10,415 nt of DNA. Source: Thiohalobacter sp. (GTDB lineage: Bacteria; Pseudomonadota; Gammaproteobacteria; DSM-19610). Numbering within the stretch: the stretch's first letter is position 1; each line of letters begins with the position of its first letter. The notes under the pieces were generated by a model, which saw only the letters and a list, made by a program, of their open reading frames with translations, ran no database searches and was not told the origin of the DNA. Shown piece by piece: positions 1 through 7,499 of this stretch. Position numbers and translations under genes: made by a program. The stretch spans positions 1 through 10,415 of the forward strand of contig JALWRY010000478.1 of NCBI GenBank assembly GCA_027080445.1, read 5' to 3'.

Positions 1-336
1 AACCGCCGCGTTGCGATTCAGACTGGCGAGCACCTGGTTCAGCGTATGCCCGCTACTGACGCTGGCGCGCATAAGACCGGGAACCAGTGAAAACCCTGCG
101 GTTTCCCGGCAGCCCGCTGAAGCCAGTACCTGGCTGCGCAGGGCGCTGCTGACGCCGCCTTTGAATTTTACCAGCAGCTCGCCAGCGGCAATGCTGCTGG
201 CGGGCGTAAGGTGGCCTATCTCCGCCCGTGCCGGCGTTATCAAACCTGATGACAGTACCATCACCAGCAAAATCGACAGTATCAACAAGCCCGCGCCACA
301 AGCTCCCGACAGTTTTCTCATGGTTGTTAATTTCAT
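1..336 (-). CDS. Secreted subtilisin-like (S8) serine protease, N-terminal fragment
   Basis: Partial gene: the first 112 codons are present and the frame is still open at position 1. The start is the ATG at 336-334, preceded by GGGAGG (346-351) at a 9-base spacing; a second in-frame ATG at 321 lies too far from that site. Residues 1-38 form a Sec signal peptide: a basic start, a long hydrophobic core and an ARA cleavage site before EIGH. Residues about 52-112 read GELLVKFKGGVSSALRSQV, then a Gly-rich turn, FSLVPGLMRASV and HTLNQVLASL. This matches the propeptide (inhibitor I9 / fervidolysin-type prodomain) that precedes many secreted S8 proteases, where the following residues usually read VEYAEPN. 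The Asp-His-Ser catalytic domain would lie outside the window, so the protease call rests on the prodomain alone. A stand-alone I9-like protein is the main alternative. Confidence 0.62.
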   Translation of the reverse strand, partial: MKLTTMRKLSGACGAGLLILSILLVMVLSSGLITPARAEIGHLTPASSIAAGELLVKFKGGVSSALRSQVLASAGCRETAGFSLVPGLMRASVSSGHTLNQVLASLNRNAAV

Positions 337-697
337 GAACTTATACCTCCCTGGATAGAAATTATGTATTCCATTTTGCTGCAGGTTATGTTGCCCACTT
401 GATGGATCGCCGAACCCTGAAAAGCTGACATGCAGAAAATACTCTGAAAAAACAAGGACCGTCAGTAGCCAAACTCACATACTGTTCCGTATTCATGATT
501 CATGCGATGAACACCTTGCACAACTGTCAACGTCAGCCTTGAAGACAGCATCCTAAGGCACAGACATATCGGGATCGACCGTGATACCGTTGCTTACAAT
601 TCAGTCTGGTTGGAATTTAGTTTGTCAGGAAACCTCCGATCAATTTGTCATTGCGAGCACCTCACCCTGCTGCGCTGTGACTAATCGGGGAAAAACA

Positions 698-791
698 ACC
701 CGTCATTGCGAGCGAAGCGCGGCAATCTCCGTCAGCTTAGCGCCCGACCCAAAGAGATTGCCGCGTCGCTGCACGCCTCGCAATGACGGGT
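698..791. repeat. Dispersed palindromic repeat (GTCATTGCGAG ... GGCAATCTC type)
   Basis: The left arm (698-729) runs from ACCCGTCATTGCGAG to GGCAATCTC. The right arm (754-791) is its inverted counterpart, from GAGATTGCC to CTCGCAATGACGGGT. The outer 15 bases and inner 9 bases of the arms match perfectly, while the middle differs (CGAAGCGC against CGTGCAGCGACGC on the complementary strand). The 24-base centre separates the arms. The transcript of either strand could form a long hairpin. A further GTCATTGCGAGC copy lies just upstream at 647-658. Confidence 0.8.
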
Positions 792-861
792 AAGTTCTTC
801 AAGAGAAACTAAAGTAATGCGACAATCTCTAACAGTCCGGGAAGTTGCAGCACTTCGCTCT

Positions 862-981
862 CGCCCTGAAGGATGGCGAAGACATCCTGAGGAAGTACTC
901 TTGGGGTGCGCCCTGAAGGATGGCGAAGACATCCTGAGGAAGTACTCTTGGGGTGCGCCCTGAGGAACTACTCCTGGAGTG
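862..981. repeat. 47-base tandem direct repeat, two full copies and one shortened copy
   Basis: Copies 1 (862-908) and 2 (909-955) are identical and adjacent. Copy 3 (956-981) is 26 bases, exactly 21 fewer, and it joins the two CCTGA motifs that occur inside each full unit; three point differences are seen in the remainder. Another short piece, GCGCCCTGAG, sits at 1002-1011. Each full unit holds a small hairpin, AGGATG / CATCCT around a GCGAAGA loop. There is no spacer between copies, so this is not a CRISPR array. Confidence 0.85.
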
Positions 982-1070
982 CAATGACAAACTCATCAAA
1001 GGCGCCCTGAGTTACAAAGCTGTGTTTCAACTCATAATCCTTCCGCCGTAACAAGACTTGCCACCCCGCT

Positions 1071-2132
1071 ATGATGGATAGACCTGCAATGTTCCATGTC
1101 ACTTGCTGCAATCGCGTTAGAGTATTGCTGGGCTGTTTTGTACTGTTTGCCGCATTCAAACCCTGTTTCTCGGCGAGTATGGATCAGATAACCCGGTTGC
1201 GCGGTCCGGCCTTCAGTAACCCCGAACACGTCGCTCCGGTACCCGATGACTGGGCAACGCGTCCGCTGCAGCATGAAGCTGGTGATCGCCAGGCCGATTT
1301 GGTAGTAGGTCTGGGTCAGCAAAGCTGGCCGATCCTGCACGAAGTCATTACTGCATACGCTCGCGCCAGGCATTTAAATATCGTGGTAAAACCGGGCACC
1401 TGTGGGATTACCGCCGGGCGGTTGCTGAAAAAATCCATAGATATCGGCGCCTATTGTTGCCCCCCCGGAGATACCGACCGTTTACCCGGTGTTGAATTCC
1501 ACTCGCTGGGAATATCGCCGATTGCGTTGATCGTACGCCCCGACAATCCGCTCACTGGCGTCACGACGGCTCAGGCGCGGGCGATGTTTCAGGGACAGAT
1601 CAACCGCTGGTCGGACCTGGGCGCGCCGCAAACCCGCAAGCTCGACCGTCTGATACAGCCCGTGGGCCGACTGCATTGCAAGATACGCCCCGGTCACTGG
1701 CGATTGCTGCTGGACAATGAAGACCAGTTCAGCCCTCGCCTGTCCGAAGTGGGCGTAATCCCGGATATGATTTCGCAGGTTGCCCGTAATCCCGGCGCCA
1801 TCGGCATGGAAGTACCCTCGATGACGGACTACCACCGCGCCAAAGGCAAGGTGCGTATGCTGAAAATCGACGGCCATGACCCGACTGACCTGGCCTATGT
1901 ACGCTCGGGTCGCTATCCGCTGTTTCGCACCTATCACCTGACCACCTGGAAACAGGATAGTCGCGCAAGCCGGCTTGCGCATGAACTGGTGACTTTCCTG
2001 CAGGCGCGCATCGAGAAAATACACCGCGAGATCAGTTTTATCCCTCCCTCAGAGCTAAAAGCTGCAGGTTGGCGTTTTCGTGGCGATGAACTTATCGGCA
2101 TGCCCTCCGTCAATGCAGTTGTCGGCCGCTAA
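1071..2132 (+). CDS. Exported PstS-like periplasmic substrate-binding protein (353 aa)
   Basis: A probable type-2 periplasmic binding protein of the PstS-like (PBP_like_2) group. Residues 1-35 include a signal peptide: a hydrophobic stretch at about 18-30 and possible cleavage near CFSA-S. The fold is suggested by the order DLVVGLGQQSWPILHEVITAY (76-96), GTCGITAGRLLKKSIDIGA (109-127), SLGISPIALIVRPDNPL (145-161), MFQGQINRWSDLG (172-184) and ISQVARNPGAIGME (234-247), which follow PstS landmarks. The phosphate ligands do not fit: the conserved Asp of the GASDAPL loop aligns with Cys129 in GAYCCPP, and the SGT loop is replaced by HCKIRPGHW (202-210). Cysteines lie at 111, 129, 130 and 203. No permease or ATPase genes follow; the next gene is a cyclic-di-GMP protein, so a sensing role is more likely than transport. 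No clear ribosome site precedes 1071, and ATG 1089 would also leave a good signal peptide. Confidence 0.8.
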   Translation: MMDRPAMFHVTCCNRVRVLLGCFVLFAAFKPCFSASMDQITRLRGPAFSNPEHVAPVPDDWATRPLQHEAGDRQADLVVGLGQQSWPILHEVITAYARARHLNIVVKPGTCGITAGRLLKKSIDIGAYCCPPGDTDRLPGVEFHSLGISPIALIVRPDNPLTGVTTAQARAMFQGQINRWSDLGAPQTRKLDRLIQPVGRLHCKIRPGHWRLLLDNEDQFSPRLSEVGVIPDMISQVARNPGAIGMEVPSMTDYHRAKGKVRMLKIDGHDPTDLAYVRSGRYPLFRTYHLTTWKQDSRASRLAHELVTFLQARIEKIHREISFIPPSELKAAGWRFRGDELIGMPSVNAVVGR

Positions 2133-2148
2133 GCAGGAAAAACCCGGT

Positions 2149-4515
2149 ATGCTCCGCCACTGTTCACTCACCATCAAAATGCTGCTTTTAACCGCAGCCG
2201 CCGGGCTGCTGGTGTGGGCAGTAATGGATACCTATCAGTCTTCCGCGCTGGAAACAATTTTTCGCGCCAAGCTGGCCGAACGATTCGGCCGGCAAGCGGA
2301 AGACCAACGCATTCGTTTTGACCGCTATATCAAGGGGCACCATCAGGCGATTAAACTGTTTGTCAGCAGCCAGGCGTTGAAAGAGCACGTCACAGAGGAT
2401 GGCTGGTCCACACAACAGGCAATAAAAGTCTACCGCCGCACGCCACCTTGGTTGCCGCCCTTGTCGATCATTCGCAATTTCGTTCAGCCACGCTACCTGA
2501 TGTTGTTAAACGCCAACGGCAGGCTGCGCGAACTCTACCAGAGTACGGACAAACCACCACCGGACAAGTTTCTGCATCCTGACCGCATGCTGCTGAATCT
2601 CAGCCATAACCAGGGATTTCTTACCCGGATCGGTAACATGCCTTACCTGATCGCATCCGCCAGCGTCACCGATAAACAGGGTCGGCCGGTCGCTATCCTG
2701 ATGCTGGCGAACCCCCTGGATGAAGCCTTTCTGATTGCCTCACAAGGTTCTATGCTGGACGATGCGCACGTTATCGCCCTGCTCGCGGAAGGCCAACCGA
2801 CCATCCTGGTCAGCAGTAACAGCGCGCGCGTGCCGCCGGGAACCAGCATTGACCATCTTGCAGAGCGTTACCTCGCCGTCGGTCAGGGTTTCTTCGACTA
2901 TGGCGCGACAGACACACTGATCAAGCTGGTGTCGTTTATATCCACCAGGGAAGTCAGCGAACTGACCCGTGAGGTACTGTCCGAGGACCGTCGGTTACTG
3001 GCGTTCACCGCGCTTGCCTTTATCAGCGTTTTTGTTCTGATTACCTACCTGCTGACACGTCGTATACGTCGTTTTACCGCCTACATTGTGGAATTCTCGA
3101 AAAACATCGATATCGAACAACCGGCGCAAGAACGCGGGGATGAACTTGCCATTCTCGAGGATCGCTTCCAGAGACTGGCGGAAGCGGTAAAAAAAGAGAC
3201 CGCCGCGCTGGAACACCAGGCCATGCACGACCCCCTGACAGAACTTCCGAACCGCAAACTGCTGCACAACCGCCTGCAACAGGAATTGTTACGCGCCGAG
3301 CGCAGCGAGCGGCCGCTGGTATTGATTATCAGCGACCTGAACCACTTCAAGGAAATCAACGACACCCTGGGACACCACATCGGCGACCTGATCCTGCAGC
3401 AGGCCGCCGCACGCCTGCTCGATATCTTCCGCAAGTCTGACAGTGTTGCACGCCTTGGCGGTGACGAGTTCGGAATACTTCTGCCCGAAACCCGCCTTGA
3501 TCAGGCCACCCGGCTCGCCACACGCGTGGTACAGCAATTCAGCCAGCCTTTCATTATTGAAGACCATACCCTGAGTGTCGGCATCAGCATGGGGCTGGTG
3601 GAATGCCCGACGCATGGCAACGATGTCAACCTGCTGATCCAGCACGCCGATGTCGCCATGTATTCCGCCAAACGTTCGCGTAGCGGCTACACCATCTACG
3701 TAGCGGATGAAGATACACACAATGTTGGCCGCCTGGCGCTGATGAGCGAATTTCGAGAAGCCATAAACAATTACCGGCTGGAGCTGTTTTACCAACCCAA
3801 AATAAGCCTCGACAGCAATACAGTGAGTGGCGTTGAAGCCCTGTTGCGCTGGCATCACCCCGAGCGCGGCTACATTGATCCGGAAGAATTTATCCCTCTG
3901 GCCGAACAGACCGGGCTGATCAAACCTCTGACCGGCTGGGTATTGCGCGAGGCCGCGCATCAATGCGCGAACTGGAACCGGCAGGGATTCAAGCTGTGCG
4001 TCGCTGTCAACCTGTCGGTGCATAACCTGCATGACATAACGCTGCTGGAGCAAATAAATGGGCTGATTTCCGACCGGCGCCTGCCGGCTTCCTGCCTGAC
4101 GCTGGAACTCACCGAAAGCGACATCATGACGGATCCGATACGGGCGCGCAAAACACTACAGAACCTGAGTAATATGGGTATCAGGCTTTCCATTGACGAC
4201 TTCGGCACCGGATATTCGTCACTGAGCTATCTCAAACAGCTGCCTGTGGACGAAATCAAGATCGATCGGTCTTTTGTCATGGAAATGACCAGGGATGACG
4301 ATGACGCGGCTATCGTCCGCGCAACCATCGATCTTGCGCACACGATGGGCTTGCAGGTTGTTGCCGAAGGGGTCAAGGACGCCGATACCTGGCGCTCGCT
4401 CAAATCGCTGAACTGCGATGTCGCCCAGGGCTTTTTTATTAGCGAACCGCTCTCTTCCGCAGCATTCACCGCATGGTTGACGGAACGAAACCGGCCCGTC
4501 AAGGTATGCACCTGA
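2149..4515 (+). CDS. Membrane sensor diguanylate cyclase/phosphodiesterase (HAMP-GGDEF-EAL, 788 aa)
   Basis: Makes and/or degrades the second messenger cyclic di-GMP at the inner membrane. From the chosen start, transmembrane helix 1 is at about 11-26 and helix 2 at 284-304. Between them lies a periplasmic sensor of about 255 residues (MLLNANGRL, YLIASASVTDKQGRPVA), probably Cache-like. HAMP-like sequence follows (about 305-355). The GGDEF domain has RLGGDEF at 435-441, with the inhibitory-site RKSD (428-431) five residues before GGDEF. The EAL domain has EALLRW from 563, AVNLS, ELTES, DDFGTGYSS and KIDRSF, so both domains look active; the usual EGVE reads EGVK. The start at ATG 2149 has AGGA (2135-2138) ten bases upstream and begins with the membrane anchor. 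An in-frame GTG at 2080 would overlap the preceding gene by 53 bases and adds a polar tail without a good ribosome site. It lies 16 bases behind the binding-protein gene and is probably co-transcribed with it. Confidence 0.95.
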   Translation: MLRHCSLTIKMLLLTAAAGLLVWAVMDTYQSSALETIFRAKLAERFGRQAEDQRIRFDRYIKGHHQAIKLFVSSQALKEHVTEDGWSTQQAIKVYRRTPPWLPPLSIIRNFVQPRYLMLLNANGRLRELYQSTDKPPPDKFLHPDRMLLNLSHNQGFLTRIGNMPYLIASASVTDKQGRPVAILMLANPLDEAFLIASQGSMLDDAHVIALLAEGQPTILVSSNSARVPPGTSIDHLAERYLAVGQGFFDYGATDTLIKLVSFISTREVSELTREVLSEDRRLLAFTALAFISVFVLITYLLTRRIRRFTAYIVEFSKNIDIEQPAQERGDELAILEDRFQRLAEAVKKETAALEHQAMHDPLTELPNRKLLHNRLQQELLRAERSERPLVLIISDLNHFKEINDTLGHHIGDLILQQAAARLLDIFRKSDSVARLGGDEFGILLPETRLDQATRLATRVVQQFSQPFIIEDHTLSVGISMGLVECPTHGNDVNLLIQHADVAMYSAKRSRSGYTIYVADEDTHNVGRLALMSEFREAINNYRLELFYQPKISLDSNTVSGVEALLRWHHPERGYIDPEEFIPLAEQTGLIKPLTGWVLREAAHQCANWNRQGFKLCVAVNLSVHNLHDITLLEQINGLISDRRLPASCLTLELTESDIMTDPIRARKTLQNLSNMGIRLSIDDFGTGYSSLSYLKQLPVDEIKIDRSFVMEMTRDDDDAAIVRATIDLAHTMGLQVVAEGVKDADTWRSLKSLNCDVAQGFFISEPLSSAAFTAWLTERNRPVKVCT

Positions 4516-4519
4516 TAAA

Positions 4520-4556
4520 GTAAAGCGGCGTGATGCCGCAGGACAAGTAACTTTAC
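4520..4556. terminator. Weak hairpin in the convergent gap, possible bidirectional terminator
   Basis: GCGGC (4525-4529) and GCCGC (4535-4539) form a 5-base stem around GTGAT. An outer pair GTAAAG (4520-4525) / CTTTAC (4551-4556) could extend it loosely. On the minus strand the hairpin is followed by TTTACTTT, a poor T-tract; on the plus strand there is none. The position, between the stops of two convergent transcription blocks, is the main support. Confidence 0.35.
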
Positions 4557-4585
4557 CAAGGTTTACCCGCTTGTTTTGACAACCA

Positions 4586-7015
4586 TCAATGCCAACGTGC
4601 TCGTAGTTCTGCCCAGGCTCGGCCTATTTTTTCAGCACTGCTTTCCGGCAAGCCAAGTTCGTGGGCGATTAGACTGTCAGGGGGGCGTCGACGGAACATG
4701 TCTTCCAATAACGGAGCATAGTCACCGTTAAACAGCGGGACGCGGTATTCAATGACGGGCCGGTCATCAGTCATGACCGGGCTGTCACCGGAAATCGCTT
4801 GCAGCCCGCGATGATCGAGCAGGTAGTGTGCCGCCAGTTGCTCGGGGCTGTTAATCCGGATCTCACTGAGGCTACGCGCGACCCCTGCATCCTGCATCGA
4901 AGCCTGGAAATATCCTGGCGTCAGGGGGGCGTTATCGATTCGCCCCATGATCAGCGTCTCGCCGCTTTCCGTCCACCATAGGCTGGCATTCGGGAAGACC
5001 TTCAGAAAGGTCTTTATGAGCATGCGCGTATCCGTATTACGCTGGGTGTGCAGGGGAATCCACTGCACCACCACCCCGTTGGCGGTCAGGTGTTGTCGGG
5101 TTAAACGGTAAAAATCCAGGCTGTAGAGGTTCGCCATGCCGGCCAGCACCGGAGGGGGAGGTTCCAGGGTGATGACATCGAAACGCTGGTCGGGATTACG
5201 CACCAGGTAGTTTCGCCCGTCGTCGATCACCAGTTTGACCGCCGGGTTCAGGTAGACCTTTTCATTCACATCGGCAAAAAGCGGACTCAGTCCGACAATC
5301 GCGCGGGATAGCTCCACCACGGTCAGATCGGTATCGGGATGCGTGCTGATCGCGCCTGCTGTCAAACCCACGCCCAAACAAATCACGAGCGCGTGTTTTG
5401 GGCCTGGCGCTTCGGACATAAACAACGGCAGGTGTCCCTGCAGGCGCATATAGTGCACCGCGTAGGGTCCTGTACCCGAATAGGATGTCCCGTTAACCAG
5501 CAATCGCTTAAAAGGCTTGCCATCATTTTCCTCTGTAACGAGGATGGAACCATAGTAATCCTCCTGGTAACTGAGAATCTTACCGGTGGTGTAGTTGGTG
5601 ATCCGGTCGCGAACCAGCCCGGGCGGTAAAAAAAACCAGCCCAATAAAGCCAACAGCAATGGCGCCAGGGCTAAACGTCTGGCCCGGCCCGGGCCGGCAT
5701 CCGAGCGGAGCAGAAGGACAATGACGGCCAGCAGGTACAAGGCCGAGACCAGCGTGATCGAGCCGTAAACCCCCGCCAGCGGTAACAACAGAAAACCGGT
5801 AGCCAGCGAACCGAGTACGCCGCCATAGGTATTGAGCGCATACAGGCGTCCCAGGCTGCGTCCTACGCGGTGCCGACTGCCGGTCATCAGCCGCGCGGCA
5901 ATCGGCAGACCGGCGCCCAGGGAAATCGTTGCCGGCAACAGGGCGCCCACGGCCCACAAGGCCCAGGCCTGGAAAAAAGACTGTTTCACATCGAGTCCGA
6001 ACGCGCCCATCAGCGCCGATACCACCGGCGGCATGACCTGGTTGAGAATGGGCACGCCGACCAGGGTAAACAGGGCCGCCAGGGCCTGCGATATGGCCAG
6101 CGCGGAATACAGATCGCTCCAGCGGTCGATACGACGGCGCACGATATAGCTGCCCAGCGCAATACCGGCGAGAAACAGCGCCAGTACAATGGAAAATACA
6201 TAGGCGGTAGAGCCGATACCCTGGATCAAAATCCGCGTCCAGAGCACCTCCAGCGACAGGCCCAGCGCGCCGGACAAGGCCATCACCGGCAGTACCACCC
6301 GCGCCGCGCGTGAATGGTCTACCCTGTCGGCGTTCTGGTCATCGGGCTGACCGGCGGGCAACGCCGAGGCGTCGGGCCGAATACCCGTCGCCACCCGCCA
6401 GGCGAGCACGCCGACGAGCACCGACAACCCGGCGGCAAGCTGTGCTGTTGCCGTCAGGCCCAGGTGCTCAATCAGGAAGAAACCGGCCACCAGCACCCCG
6501 ACCACGGCGCCGAGGGTATTGGCGGCGTAGAGCGTTGCAATACGCCGGCCGATGTGGGTATCGCGGATCACCACGCCCCGGTTCATAAAAGGCACCGTCG
6601 CGCCCAACAAGGTCGTGGGTACAATCAACATAAGCAGCGTAAGCAGGAAGCGCGCTGCCTGTAACAGGAAAAAATGCGCGTTAAGGATTTCGCTGAAGGG
6701 CCGCAGCACCAGGTCGAGCCGGTCGACAAAGGGCGTAACCATGAACGCGCTAATGCCGATACCGACTTCAATCAGTGCATACCCGATCAGCGGGCGCTTG
6801 AGCCGGTCACTGTATTTTCCGCCCAGCCACGACCCCAACGCCATGCCCAGGAAGTAAGCGGCCAGCACGGCGGCGATAGCAAACAGGTTAACGCCAAAAG
6901 CCAGCTGCAGCTTGCGCGCCCAGACGACCTGGTAAACCAGGCCGCTGATCCCCGAGAGCGCAAACAAAGCGACGAAGACCCGCTGTGGATCCTCCCCGGT
7001 CAAGGTCTTCTGCAT
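4586..7015 (-). CDS. Fused MFS-like transporter / spermidine-synthase-like protein (809 aa)
   Basis: An inner-membrane protein with a multi-helix N-terminal part and a cytosolic methyltransferase-fold C-terminal part. The membrane part (about 12-465) shows an internal duplication: SGISGLVYQVVWARKL (21-36) and SGALGLSLEVLWTRIL (248-263), each followed by an LxGxALGS motif. Residues about 480-690 resemble SpeE: a beta-rich start, the SAM-binding loop ALVICLGVGLTAGAI (542-556), acidic VVELSRAI (566-573), IDDGRNYL (597-604) and DVITLEPPPP (613-622). In true spermidine synthases the last motif carries a catalytic Asp where this protein has Glu, and the amine-binding Q...DE segment is replaced by NGTSYSGTGPYAVHY. 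Polyamine synthesis is therefore doubtful, and the real substrate is unknown. It is the last gene of the minus-strand run, 48 bases after the cytochrome gene. The start at ATG 7015 is preceded by GCGGGA. Confidence 0.85.
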   Translation of the reverse strand: MQKTLTGEDPQRVFVALFALSGISGLVYQVVWARKLQLAFGVNLFAIAAVLAAYFLGMALGSWLGGKYSDRLKRPLIGYALIEVGIGISAFMVTPFVDRLDLVLRPFSEILNAHFFLLQAARFLLTLLMLIVPTTLLGATVPFMNRGVVIRDTHIGRRIATLYAANTLGAVVGVLVAGFFLIEHLGLTATAQLAAGLSVLVGVLAWRVATGIRPDASALPAGQPDDQNADRVDHSRAARVVLPVMALSGALGLSLEVLWTRILIQGIGSTAYVFSIVLALFLAGIALGSYIVRRRIDRWSDLYSALAISQALAALFTLVGVPILNQVMPPVVSALMGAFGLDVKQSFFQAWALWAVGALLPATISLGAGLPIAARLMTGSRHRVGRSLGRLYALNTYGGVLGSLATGFLLLPLAGVYGSITLVSALYLLAVIVLLLRSDAGPGRARRLALAPLLLALLGWFFLPPGLVRDRITNYTTGKILSYQEDYYGSILVTEENDGKPFKRLLVNGTSYSGTGPYAVHYMRLQGHLPLFMSEAPGPKHALVICLGVGLTAGAISTHPDTDLTVVELSRAIVGLSPLFADVNEKVYLNPAVKLVIDDGRNYLVRNPDQRFDVITLEPPPPVLAGMANLYSLDFYRLTRQHLTANGVVVQWIPLHTQRNTDTRMLIKTFLKVFPNASLWWTESGETLIMGRIDNAPLTPGYFQASMQDAGVARSLSEIRINSPEQLAAHYLLDHRGLQAISGDSPVMTDDRPVIEYRVPLFNGDYAPLLEDMFRRRPPDSLIAHELGLPESSAEKIGRAWAELRARWH

Positions 7016-7063
7016 AATTTCCCGCTCAGCGTCCCGACACGAAAAACTGCGCTCCGTTTACCA

Positions 7064-7489
7064 TCAAGATGGTGGCTTCACATGGCTGGCTTTCAGCATA
7101 TATAACACCGCCGCCTTCAACTCCGCATCACTGCAATTACGGCAGCCACCACGCGGCGGCATCAGCAGTTGTTTATAGCCGTGTATCGTATGCTGCATCA
7201 GCACGTCCATGCCTTGTTTGGCGCGCTGACCCCATTCGAGGTCATCGCCGGGCATGGGCGCGCCCTGGGTTGTTTTACTGTGGCAGGCGGAACAGCGATA
7301 GGCGTAGACCTGGGCGCCGGTACGTGGCGGGCCGGTATAAGGCTCGGGCGGCTGTCTCATTTCATCCCGGTAACCCTGCGTTCCTTTCAGTGATTTTGTT
7401 TTTTCGACAGTCTTGGTCGTGGCAGCAGGCAGATTACCGGCCAATGCCAGCAAAACCGCTATCGCCGATGCTTTCAGGTATCGTTTCAT
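7064..7489 (-). CDS. Cytochrome c, c5-type, periplasmic (141 aa)
   Basis: A small single-haem electron carrier. Residues 1-22 form a signal peptide with cleavage after about PAA. After a Pro-rich linker the haem-attachment motif CSACH lies at 66-70, and the probable axial Met is M110 in LLMPPRGGCRNCSDAEL. The MPPxGGCxxCSD pattern, with the C116-C119 pair, is typical of the cytochrome c5 / class IE group, and the C-terminal helix VLYMLK fits. The start at ATG 7489 has GGAGAT (7495-7500) six bases away, and this site overlaps the stop codon of the preceding gene, which suggests coupled translation. It would act in the periplasm; its redox partner is not identifiable, but DsbA, an SNase-fold protein and a metal pump lie upstream in the same run. 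Confidence 0.93.
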   Translation of the reverse strand: MKRYLKASAIAVLLALAGNLPAATTKTVEKTKSLKGTQGYRDEMRQPPEPYTGPPRTGAQVYAYRCSACHSKTTQGAPMPGDDLEWGQRAKQGMDVLMQHTIHGYKQLLMPPRGGCRNCSDAELKAAVLYMLKASHVKPPS

Positions 7490-7499
7490 CAGGTATCTC

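Larger units (their letters stand above)
644..991. repeat. Composite MITE-like repeat cluster with 11-base terminal inverted repeats
   Basis: The block begins with TTTGTCATTGC (644-654) and ends with its exact reverse complement GCAATGACAAA (981-991). Inside are a further inverted-repeat palindrome (698-791), a fragment GCGACAATCTC (819-829) that resembles the inner end of that palindrome, and a 47-base tandem repeat (862-955) plus a shortened copy. No transposase-like reading frame is present and no clear target-site duplication is visible next to the outer ends. GTCATTGCGAG / GGCAATCTC palindromes are known as dispersed repeats in many proteobacterial genomes. Treating the whole block as one mobile unit is inference; stacked independent repeats would look similar. 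Confidence 0.6.
337..1070. other. Gene-free intergenic region between divergent genes
   Basis: This 734-base stretch separates the leftward protease gene from the rightward binding-protein gene. The left half (337-643) contains no convincing ORF or RNA gene and no strong sigma-70 promoter. The right half (644-991) is filled by the repeat cluster described separately. Between the cluster and the next gene, TTACAA (1012-1017) and CATAAT (1033-1038) could form a weak promoter for the plus-strand genes, but the 15-base spacer is short. A 6-base inverted repeat, TGAGTT / AACTCA (1008-1013 / 1029-1034), overlaps it. Short reading frames here fall inside repeats and look non-coding. Confidence 0.6.

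Noticed and set aside
53..301. Minus-strand 82-codon frame at the left edge
   Set aside because: It is a different frame from the protease prodomain read from ATG 336, which has a signal peptide, a strong ribosome site and family-like motifs.
337..480. Sigma-70 or sigma-54 promoter for the protease gene
   Set aside because: AT-rich hexamers such as TATTTT and ACATAAT occur, but none has a matching -35 box at proper spacing and no GG-N10-GC pair was convincing.
581..793. Small plus-strand gene of 70 codons
   Set aside because: It reads through the palindromic repeat and has no ribosome site or recognisable motif; the translated pattern comes from the repeat.
862..981. CRISPR array
   Set aside because: The 47-base units abut directly with no unique spacers, and no cas-like gene is nearby.
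2080..2148. GTG 2080 as the start of the GGDEF-EAL gene
   Set aside because: It would overlap the preceding gene by 53 bases, lacks a good ribosome site, and adds 23 polar residues before a normal membrane anchor. ATG 2149 has AGGA at suitable spacing.
3289..4053. Minus-strand reading frame of 254 codons inside the GGDEF-EAL gene
   Set aside because: It is fully antisense to conserved GGDEF and EAL motifs and shows no domain of its own.
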